From RPQJ01 sp963732375 (GTDB taxonomy: Bacteria > Pseudomonadota > Gammaproteobacteria > Steroidobacterales > Steroidobacteraceae), in contig CAVSZE010000003.1 in assembly GCA_963732375.1 (NCBI GenBank), forward strand, positions 1-64,000: a stretch of 64,000 nt of DNA, given 5' to 3'. Made by a program: the position numbers and the translations under genes. The notes beneath the pieces are model-generated. The model was not told the DNA's origin. It did no database searches and saw only the letters and a list, made by a program, of their open reading frames with translations. Every line of letters starts with the position of its first letter. The first letter of the stretch is position 1. Of this stretch, positions 52,301 to 59,583 are shown in pieces.

Positions 52301-53208
52301 GAAATCGCCGTCGGGTGGTTGTGGGTCTCGACCTTCATCAGGATGTCGATGGACTCGTCGGAACCCGCGTAGGGTCCGCCGCCCGGCCGCGCGAACCAGC
52401 GCCGCCCCGGCCACCCTTCGATCACAGCGGAGTTGTCCCGGTAGGCCGACAGCACGCCCTGCGGGCTGCACGCGTGCGTGTTGCGGATCATCGCGAACAA
52501 GGACTTTTCGCCGCGCACGCCATCCACGATCCAGTCGGCATTGAATATCTTGTGACGGCAGTGCTCGGAGTTGGCCTGCGCGAACATCATCAGTTCGACA
52601 TCCGCGGGGTCGCGCCCCAGCGCGCGGAAGGCGTCGACCAGGTAGTCGATCTCATCGTCTGAGAGCGCGAGTCCCAGTGTCGCGTTGGCCGATTCCAGTG
52701 CCACACGACCCTGCGCGGCGAGCGGCACGGTCTCAAGCGGCCTGGGCGAGGCGTGTTGGAAGAGTCCGGCCGCCTCTGCGGGCTCGCGCAGCACGGCCTC
52801 GGTCATCCGGTCATGCAGCAGGTCGCCCGCCTGGTGCCATTCCTCCTCCGTCAGGCGGCCCGGCCCGTCGAGGTAATACGCGACTCCGCGCTCGATGCGG
52901 CGCACCGATGCGAGTCCGCAGACGTGCGCAATGTCCGTCGCCTTGCTCGACCAGGGGGAAACGGTGCCGAATCGCGGTACGACCAGCAGCATCGCACCGG
53001 CTGGCGAGCCGCCCGGGGCCTCGGGCCCGTAGCGGAGCAGCGATTCGAGGATCGACGCCTGCCCGGCATCGAGGTCGTGCTCGAGGTCCACGAAGTGAAC
53101 GTAGCGGGAATCCAGGCGTTCAATCGAGCCGGTCCGTTCCCGGATCGAAGACAGGAGTTTCGCGACCCGGAATTCCGAAGCCGCGGGGGCGCCGCTGAGT
53201 ATGAGCAT
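49315..53208 (-). CDS. purL: Phosphoribosylformylglycinamidine synthase (large single-chain form)
   Basis: Converts FGAR to FGAM in purine synthesis. The 1297-residue protein is the long proteobacterial form: N-terminal PurS-like domain, two PurM-like halves ([48 protein letters not shown]) and a C-terminal class I amidotransferase with nucleophile Cys in [13 protein letters not shown] and AHGEGRAEF. Starting Met at 53208 gives [14 protein letters not shown]. purL near mltF and tadA follows the order known in Escherichia and Pseudomonas. Confidence 0.97.
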   Translation of the reverse strand: [1297 protein letters not shown]

Positions 53209-53290
53209 GCCTTAGGTGCCGCAGCCGGTCTGGCAGGGGCGCGCAATGATACCGGAGCGCCCCGGCCCGGACCAGCGCGGGAAATCCACC

Positions 53291-53629
53291 CTAGCGGCGC
53301 GTGCCCGGATCGCCGGGCGTGTACACGGGGTACGGGAACTGCGTGACGTTCGAACCCTCCGCAGCGACGACCTTGCTCACGCCGCTCTTGCGCACCTCAT
53401 CGATGCGAATCACCGCATGCAATGGCAGGTAGGTGCGTTTCACCCCGGCAAACTCAGACTGTATGCGCTCCTCGGACGGGTCCACGACCACGGCCGAGCG
53501 CTCGCCGAAAATCAGCTCCTCGACTTCGACGAAGCCGAACAGTGACCCGTGCCCCACCTTGCGGGCATAGATCTCGTAAACCTTGCCCTGGTTGTGAAAA
53601 ACGACCTTGAAAATGTTACTGGAGGCCAT
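53291..53629 (-). CDS. DUF1820 family protein
   Basis: Conserved small protein of unknown function, 112 residues, cytoplasmic by appearance. It contains KVVFHNQGKVYEIYARKVG and LFGFVEVEELIFGERSAVVVDP, which mark the family. It is divergent from the FHA gene with a 49-bp gap, so the two may share a regulatory region. Confidence 0.88.
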   Translation of the reverse strand: MASSNIFKVVFHNQGKVYEIYARKVGHGSLFGFVEVEELIFGERSAVVVDPSEERIQSEFAGVKRTYLPLHAVIRIDEVRKSGVSKVVAAEGSNVTQFPYPVYTPGDPGTRR

Positions 53630-53678
53630 GGTGCACTTGCGGATACAGGTCCAGACATATTACAAGGACCCCTATAGC

Positions 53679-55031
53679 ATGGCCATCAAGCTTCGTGTCA
53701 TCAGCGACCAGTACCGTGAACTCGGCGAACACCGATCGCGCGTGTTCGGCGTGAACGGCGGTTCCATCGGCCGGGCCCCCGACAACGACTGGGTATTGCC
53801 GGACCAGAAGCGGCTGGTCTCAGGCCACCACTGCGACATTGCGTGCCGCAGCGGGGAGTACTGGATCAGCGACCACAGCACCAATGGCGTGTTCGTAAAC
53901 GATTCGGAAGAAACGGTGTCGGAGACCGGACCCGTGGCCCTGCAGGACGGAGACCGCCTGCGCTTGGGCGACTACGAAATTCTGGTCAGTGTCGACGACC
54001 GGATCGATTTCCTGCCGGCGGCATCGGAACTGCACTCCGCCGAACAGCACCTCGATTCCGGCATCAACGCCGGCTTTGACGTCGAGAGCCTGTTCGCGCC
54101 GCACGGCACCGGCGACTCGAGCTCGATCTCGATCCGCAACGCATTCGGCCTCAAGCTGCCGAAGAATTTCCGGGAAACTGCGGCGGCGGCGGGGCACGAG
54201 CAACCGGCCGAACGCAGTGATGAGCCGCAGCACGAACCGCAGTCCGCGCCGCCGAACGCGGCTGCTGAGCCCGACCAGGCCTCGGCGAAACCCGCGGACT
54301 GGGCAATGAAGACCCGGGCCGTCACGCGGCAGGAACTCGCCGACGCGCTCGCGCGACGGCAGAGCCGGATCGAGGCGCGCCAGCAGACATTGCCGTTCCA
54401 CCATCAGGCGAGTTCGTGGACCGACCTGGGCACGGCGGTGCAGGCCTTCTGCCGCGGCGCAGGCATCGATCCGGCGGCGCTTTCGCCCGAGGCCCAGTCG
54501 ATGCTGCCACTGGTCGCGGGCCAGTTGCTGCGCGAGGCAGTCGTCGGTGTCACGGACCTGCAGCAGGCGCGGGCCGCGGCCAACCCGACCATCCAGGCGG
54601 TGCCAGCGCCGGCTGCCATGAGCAACCCGCTCCGAAACTCGACCAGCGTCGAGCAGGCCCTCACACGCCTGCTGGAATCGCATGGCCGCCCGGTCGGCGG
54701 GCCCGTCGATGCGCTGCGTGACGTGCTGCTGGATGCCAAGGAGCACGAAGCCGCGGTAAATTCCGCGGTTCGCGAGGGGCTCTCCGCGCTGCTCGCGCAA
54801 CTCGCGCCGACCAACGTCGCCGACCAGTTCGAGGACGGGCGCTCGCGCACGATTGCACCGGGACAGGACCCGCGCCCCAAGTACTGGGAGCACTACGGCG
54901 AACTCTTCCGCGTCGTGACGCAGAACGGCGCCGAGGGCCTGCCGCATCCGTTCATGGAAGCGTTCACGCGCGCATATGAGTCGGCCCGCGCGGAGATGTC
55001 CTCGCGACGCGGTCCACGCAACGAGAACTGA
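53679..55031 (+). CDS. FHA-domain protein of the type VI secretion TagH/ImpI type
   Basis: The 450-residue protein has an N-terminal FHA domain (about 1-100) with all phosphothreonine-contacting positions (GSIGRAPDNDW, VSGHHCDI, STNGVFVN), a low-complexity linker (about 150-215), and a C-terminal helical domain (about 245-440; QLLREAVVGVTDLQQARA, NPLRNSTSVEQALTRLL, YWEHYGELFRVVTQNG) like that of T6SS accessory FHA proteins. No other T6SS gene is in the window, so it is an orphan here. In T6SS the FHA protein is the target of a Hanks kinase; two such kinases occur in this window. Start ATG 53679 was chosen at the FHA boundary (AAGGA upstream). Confidence 0.78.
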   Translation: MAIKLRVISDQYRELGEHRSRVFGVNGGSIGRAPDNDWVLPDQKRLVSGHHCDIACRSGEYWISDHSTNGVFVNDSEETVSETGPVALQDGDRLRLGDYEILVSVDDRIDFLPAASELHSAEQHLDSGINAGFDVESLFAPHGTGDSSSISIRNAFGLKLPKNFRETAAAAGHEQPAERSDEPQHEPQSAPPNAAAEPDQASAKPADWAMKTRAVTRQELADALARRQSRIEARQQTLPFHHQASSWTDLGTAVQAFCRGAGIDPAALSPEAQSMLPLVAGQLLREAVVGVTDLQQARAAANPTIQAVPAPAAMSNPLRNSTSVEQALTRLLESHGRPVGGPVDALRDVLLDAKEHEAAVNSAVREGLSALLAQLAPTNVADQFEDGRSRTIAPGQDPRPKYWEHYGELFRVVTQNGAEGLPHPFMEAFTRAYESARAEMSSRRGPRNEN

Positions 55032-55099
55032 AGCCGCTGACAGCCGCCGGGAACCGGTGCCGGTGAACCGGTCGCCGGCTGCGGCGCGGCCAGGGAAAG

Positions 55100-55194
<95 letters not shown>

Positions 55195-55219
55195 GAGGGC
55201 CGCGTATTCTATACAAACA

Positions 55220-56647
55220 ATGAAAGCCTTGCTTGCACTGGTCGCGACGCTCGCCCTGGGCACCTGCTCGCAGCCGCCGCCGCTGCTCACGCAGGTCCTG
55301 GAGGCCGGGGAACTCCGGGTCGCGACCCGCAACAGCCCCGATGCCTACTACCTGGGTAGCCACGGGCCGGAAGGACTGGCATACGAACTGGCCAGCCGCT
55401 TCGCGGAAAGCCTGGGCGTCTCATTGCGCCTGTACACCGTACGGACCCGCGAGGCTGCCATGAACGAAGTGAGGGCGGGACGCGCCCACATTGCCGCGGC
55501 CGGCATCACCACCGGCATCTCGTTGCCGGAGGGAGTGAGTTTCGGTCCCGGGTACTCGCTGGTACGCGAGCACCTGGTGCAACGGCGCGGGGTGCCTCGC
55601 CCGTCGTCGATGAGGGCCGCCGGGCGGGGCCGGATCGAGGTAGCCGCGGGCAGCGCCCACCTGCGCACGCTCGAGGAACTGAGGCTCACGGAGCCGGACC
55701 TGCCCTGGATCGAGCGGGCCGACACCGACACCGAGCAGATCCTGAACGAGGTCTCGCGAGGCACGGCCCAGTTCACGCTCGCGAGTTCCACCGAGTTTGC
55801 GCTGAATCGGCCGATGCACCCGAACCTCGCGATCGCGCTGGACCTGTCGCCGGAACGCGCGGTCGCCTGGGTCGTGAGCACGGCGAGCAATGACCAGAGC
55901 CTGCTCGACCGCGTCAATGCATTTTTCATGCTGTCGCGGGCGGACGGCTCCATCGGAGTGCTGCTGGATCGCTACTACGGAAATCGCGACAGCTTCGACT
56001 ACCTGCAGTCGCGCAATTTCATGGAGCACATCGAAAGCCGGCTGCCGCTGTACCTGCTGTGGTTCAAGAATGCAGCGCTGCAGTACCGCGTCGACTGGCG
56101 GCTGCTCGCCGCGATGGGCTACCAGGAATCGAAGTGGGACCCGTCGGCCGTGTCATTTTCGGGTGCTCGCGGACTCATGCAGCTGACCGCGGACACCGCC
56201 GAGATGATGCGGTTCCGCGACCGCCACGATCCGAAGGCCAGCATCATCGGCGGCGCCAAGTACCTCGCGCAGATGATGGAAACGGTGCCGTCCCGCATTC
56301 CCGAGCCCGACAGGACATGGTTCGCGGTCGCCTCGTACAACGTGGGCTACGGCCACGTCGAGGACGCACGGATCCTCGCGCAGCAGACGGGGCGCGATCC
56401 CGACAAATGGGAAGATGTCCGCGAAACGCTGCCTTTGCTCAGCCAGGAGAAGTGGTACACGCGCACCCGCCACGGCTACGCGCGCGGCTGGGAACCGGTA
56501 CGCTACGTGGAGAACGTGCAGGCCTACCTCGACATCCTCGAAGTCATGGGCACCGGCAGCCCGACACCGACGGGCGTCGAGACCCCGGAGACTGCGTCGC
56601 GACCCGGAACGGCCGGTCCGCCGCCGAAGGCACCACCGAAACGCTGA
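55220..56647 (+). CDS. mltF: Membrane-bound lytic murein transglycosylase F
   Basis: Cleaves peptidoglycan with formation of 1,6-anhydromuropeptides. The 475-residue product has a signal peptide (1-16) ending in ALGTC, a near-lipobox whose -1 Thr is atypical, a solute-binding-like domain (about 25-260; VLEAGELRVATRNSPDAYY) that allosterically controls the enzyme, and an SLT domain with catalytic Glu in MGYQESKWDPSA and GARGLMQLT. A Pro/Thr-rich tail follows. The ATG lies only 25 bp from the divergent tRNA-Ser, so its promoter must overlap that tRNA gene or its upstream region. Confidence 0.93.
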   Translation: MKALLALVATLALGTCSQPPPLLTQVLEAGELRVATRNSPDAYYLGSHGPEGLAYELASRFAESLGVSLRLYTVRTREAAMNEVRAGRAHIAAAGITTGISLPEGVSFGPGYSLVREHLVQRRGVPRPSSMRAAGRGRIEVAAGSAHLRTLEELRLTEPDLPWIERADTDTEQILNEVSRGTAQFTLASSTEFALNRPMHPNLAIALDLSPERAVAWVVSTASNDQSLLDRVNAFFMLSRADGSIGVLLDRYYGNRDSFDYLQSRNFMEHIESRLPLYLLWFKNAALQYRVDWRLLAAMGYQESKWDPSAVSFSGARGLMQLTADTAEMMRFRDRHDPKASIIGGAKYLAQMMETVPSRIPEPDRTWFAVASYNVGYGHVEDARILAQQTGRDPDKWEDVRETLPLLSQEKWYTRTRHGYARGWEPVRYVENVQAYLDILEVMGTGSPTPTGVETPETASRPGTAGPPPKAPPKR

Positions 56648-56665
56648 ACCTGGTTCGCTGCAAGC

Positions 56666-57157
56666 TCACCTGCGTGCGGCGAAAAAGTCCTTGAGCAGCG
56701 TGCCACACTCCTCCGCGAGCACGCCGCCGCCCGATTCGATGCGGTGATTGAGCGCGGGATTCTGCACCACGTTGAACACGCTGCCCGCGGCGCCTGCGCG
56801 CGGGTCGGTCGCGCCGAAGACCAGCCGACGCACCCTGGCGTGCACCATCGCACCGGCGCACATCGCGCAGGGCTCAAGCGTCACGTAGAGCGTCGTATCG
56901 GTCAGCCGGTAGGTGCCAAGCGCGATCCCGGCCGCGCGCAGCGCGATGATCTCGGCGTGCGCCGTCGGGTCGCAGGTGCCGATCGGACGGTTCCACCCCT
57001 CGGCGATGATCTCGCCGTCCTTGACGATAACCGCACCCACCGGAACCTCGCCAGCGGCGGCCGCCTCGCGCGCGAGTTCAAGCGCACGGGCCATGAACGC
57101 GACGTCGGCCGAATCCGCGACGACTGCGAGGACGCGATCGGGCCCCTGCTCAGTCAT
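56666..57157 (-). CDS. tadA: tRNA-specific adenosine deaminase
   Basis: Deaminates A34 to inosine in tRNA-Arg(ACG). The 163-residue product has the zinc/proton-shuttle motif THAEI (His67, Glu69) and PCAMC (Cys97, Cys100), then ARVRRLVFGATDPRAG. It converges on mltF. The start codon at 57157 sits directly beside the guaA-like repeat (57161-57170), so its native leader has been changed by the insertion upstream; an internal Met at 57094 is a possible alternative start. Confidence 0.93.
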   Translation of the reverse strand: MTEQGPDRVLAVVADSADVAFMARALELAREAAAAGEVPVGAVIVKDGEIIAEGWNRPIGTCDPTAHAEIIALRAAGIALGTYRLTDTTLYVTLEPCAMCAGAMVHARVRRLVFGATDPRAGAAGSVFNVVQNPALNHRIESGGGVLAEECGTLLKDFFAARR

Positions 57158-57160
57158 TCC

Positions 57161-57170
57161 CCCACTCGAT
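57161..57170 (-). repeat. Candidate attachment-site copy next to tadA
   Basis: Minus-strand ATCGAGTGGG, identical to 62053-62062 at the end of guaA. Beyond it the match continues loosely (GGGAATGA against AGTGA). In one frame the sequence still reads Met-Ile-Glu-Trp, echoing the GuaA C-terminus. Confidence 0.5.
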
Positions 57171-57229
57171 CATCAACGAGCCGTCTAAGCCGCTGAATTG
57201 TGGGCTACTAGCCACTGCCTCGCGGATTC

Positions 57230-57250
57230 TTACCGTCATTTTTACCGTCA
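57230..57250. repeat. Two direct copies of TTACCGTCA
   Basis: TTACCGTCA occurs at 57230-57238 and 57242-57250, 12 bp start to start, 60 bp inside the tadA-side end of the putative island. Spacing and place would suit recombinase arm-type sites, which is an inference only. The rest of 57171-57467 has no gene that I recognise. Confidence 0.35.
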
Positions 57251-57467
57251 ACCTGTCAGGCACCAGCATTGGCGCGGGTGTGCGGGCCATTCGGCCGAAA
57301 GTGACCTTTCGAGATCCATCGACTCGCGCAACTCTCGGCGAACGATCTGGCGGAGCCAGATCGCCCCCAACCATTCTGGCAGAGCGCTTCATCAGCGGAC
57401 AGTGTTGGCCGCTGACTGCGGGCTTGGCCGACGGTGCGTTCCATCGCGTAGATTTCGCCGCACCCAG

Positions 57468-57734
57468 CGCGCCGTAGGTGCGATCGCTCTCGGCGAAGCT
57501 GGTTCGAATCGCCGCCATCAGCTGTGCATCGCGCTGCGAGTGGGCGCTCTCGGGGCGCTTCAGCCATGCGTAAAACCCGCCCCGCGTCACCTGCAACGTC
57601 TCGCACAACCAGGCCAGCGGCCAGATCCCTCGGTGCCGGGCAATCACCGCGAATCTCGCGTCGGCTCCTTCGCCGAGTAGCCGATCGTTTTTTTAGAACG
57701 TCGCGCTCGGCCTTGGTCTCCGCCAGCTCGCGGT
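57468..57734 (-). pseudogene. IS3-family transposase remnant (end of orfA, start of orfB)
   Basis: Minus-strand translation gives the end of an IS3 orfA (NRELAETKAERDVLKK) followed by an A7 run (57688-57694), the usual frameshift site, and then the start of orfB in another frame (FAVIARHRGIWPLAWLC, VTRGGFYAWLKRP, AIRTSFAESDRTYGA). The frame offset is not the expected -1, so an indel has occurred. Both outer parts, including the DDE catalytic domain, are missing. It abuts the stop of the SulP gene. Confidence 0.75.
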
Positions 57735-59417
57735 TCACGCCTCCGCGACGCCGGATCTCTCGAACCGTGCCACCGCCTCGGCGAGCGACTCGAACGTCGG
57801 CGGGACCGGTGCGCCCGCCGCCTCCAGGGCGGCCACCACCAGCCTCCAGCCTTCCGCTCGGACGTTCACGATCCACAGGGCGATCCCCGCGGCGGCGAGT
57901 TCGTCCCGCGCGACCCGAAACGCAGCGGCAGCCGTGCTGTCGATCCCGGACGACGCGGTCGCATCGATCACCACGACCCGCAGGCCCTCGCGCGCCAGGG
58001 CCAGCATCTTCATCCGGCTCGTGAGCACCCTCGCGTTGAGGAACACGAGCGGCGCGTAGTGCCGCACGATCAGCATTCCCGGGATCTCGACCGCGCTCCC
58101 CTTCTGGTCCAGGTCGACGAACGCGCCCGACGGGGTGCGGCCGACCGGTGCGACGACCGGGTCGTGAATGCTGTGGGCGAGCTTGAAGAGGGCGAGGACG
58201 AGGCCGATCAACACGCCGGGCATGATGTCGAACGCGAGCACGCCGGCGAAGGCGGCGACACACACCACGAACTCGTAACGGCGCACCGTCCACAGCCGGC
58301 GCAGGTAGCCGAGGTCGGACAGCCCGGCCATGGCCACGACCACGATCGCGGCCAGGGTGGCGTACGGGAGCTGCGCCAGGGCGGGCAGCAGGAAGAGGAC
58401 CGTCAGGACGCCGAGCAGGGCTGCGAAGAGACTCGCGACCTGCGTGTGCCCCCCCGCCTTGATGCGCACCGCGGTGGCCGTGAGCGACCCGGCGACCGCG
58501 TAGCCTCCGCTCAGGCCGGCAGCGACGTTGGCGGCTCCCAGGGCCAGCAGTTCCCGATCGGGGTCCATCGCCCCGCCGGTGGGCGCCGCGTCGTGCGCCC
58601 GCTTGAGGGCCCCCAGGCTCTTGGTGTACCCGAGGACCACGATCGCCAGTGCGCCCGGGACGAGATCAATAATCCGGGCGAAGTCGAGGCCCGTGGGCAG
58701 AGACAGGGCCAGCGATCCCGCGCCGGCCGCGCCCACGACGGCGAACCCGGCCCGGTCGAGGCCGAGGAGCCGGACGAGCACGATCGACGCCGCCAGCACG
58801 ACGAGCGGTCCGGGAAGCCGGCGAGCGAACCGCCGGAGCAGCAACAGCGCCGCCACGCTCGACAGGGCGACGAGCGCCGTCGTCACGTGGGCATCGGGGA
58901 GCGCCCGCCAGATCGCGGCGAGCTTGGCCAGCAGATCGCGGGACGGCAAAGCGACCTGGAGCCCCAGCAGCGCCGGGATCTGCTTGAGAATGGTGAGCCA
59001 GATGGCGCCCTCGACGAATCCCTTCAGGACGGGATCGGGGATGACATCCGCGATCCAGCCGAACTTCAACAGGAAGAACGCCAGGTACAGCACGCCGACG
59101 AGGAGCGTCAGGGGGAGGATCAGGGAGAGGCGGTCTCCCCCTGCCGCGACGGCGGTCAAGGTCGCGGACGCGAGCACGACCACGGCGGCGTCGGGACCCA
59201 CGACAAAGAGCCGGGAGCCGCCGAAGACAGCGTAGGCGACGAGCGACAGCGGGAGCGTGTACAGGCCGATCACCGGATCGACGCCAAGGATTCCGGAGTA
59301 GGCGAGCCCCAGCGGAACGAGGACCGCCCAGGCGGCCGTGCCCGCCACGAGGTCGCTAGAGAGCCACGCGCGCCGGTACGCGGGCAGCCACTCGACGATC
59401 GGGGCGAGGGTGCGCAT
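57735..59417 (-). CDS. SulP family sulfate/anion permease with STAS domain
   Basis: Inner-membrane anion transporter. The 560-residue protein has a hydrophobic core of 10 or more helices (about 20-420) opening with the SulP signature region AWAVLVPLGLAYSGILGVDP and containing PDPVLKGFVEGAIWL. A C-terminal STAS domain follows (about 430-545; VVVIDATASSGIDSTAAAAF). Substrate could be sulfate, bicarbonate or another anion; divergence from an arylsulfatase favours sulfate (inference). It lies within the putative guaA island beside an IS3 fragment. Confidence 0.88.
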   Translation of the reverse strand: MRTLAPIVEWLPAYRRAWLSSDLVAGTAAWAVLVPLGLAYSGILGVDPVIGLYTLPLSLVAYAVFGGSRLFVVGPDAAVVVLASATLTAVAAGGDRLSLILPLTLLVGVLYLAFFLLKFGWIADVIPDPVLKGFVEGAIWLTILKQIPALLGLQVALPSRDLLAKLAAIWRALPDAHVTTALVALSSVAALLLLRRFARRLPGPLVVLAASIVLVRLLGLDRAGFAVVGAAGAGSLALSLPTGLDFARIIDLVPGALAIVVLGYTKSLGALKRAHDAAPTGGAMDPDRELLALGAANVAAGLSGGYAVAGSLTATAVRIKAGGHTQVASLFAALLGVLTVLFLLPALAQLPYATLAAIVVVAMAGLSDLGYLRRLWTVRRYEFVVCVAAFAGVLAFDIMPGVLIGLVLALFKLAHSIHDPVVAPVGRTPSGAFVDLDQKGSAVEIPGMLIVRHYAPLVFLNARVLTSRMKMLALAREGLRVVVIDATASSGIDSTAAAAFRVARDELAAAGIALWIVNVRAEGWRLVVAALEAAGAPVPPTFESLAEAVARFERSGVAEA

Positions 59418-59506
59418 GGGTGGATCTCCGCCGCTGCATTTCGCAATGGCGCGGGCAGAGTATCATTTGATCGTTGAGCGCGTCCGACGCTGCGTGGAAC
59501 CACGAT

Positions 59507-59535
59507 TTGCGACGCGAATCAGCGGGAATTAAAGT
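59507..59535 (+). promoter_or_regulatory. Probable arylsulfatase promoter
   Basis: -35 TTGCGA (59507-59512) and -10 TAAAGT (59530-59535) are 17 bp apart in the divergent SulP/sulfatase gap. A ribosome site AGGAG precedes the ATG at 59584. Confidence 0.45.
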
Positions 59536-59583
59536 CTGCGTGCGCGCCTTCGCCGGGCACGCTTATGTGATCAGGAGTTCACG

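Noticed and set aside
57256..58293. 345-residue frame spanning the IS3 remnant and the SulP 3' end
   Set aside because: It is a chance fusion of frames; only the short segment near the A7 run matches IS3 orfA.
58059..59477. 472-residue open frame antisense to the SulP gene
   Set aside because: The translation is rich in Gly, Arg, Glu and His with no domain, typical of antisense frames in GC-rich DNA.
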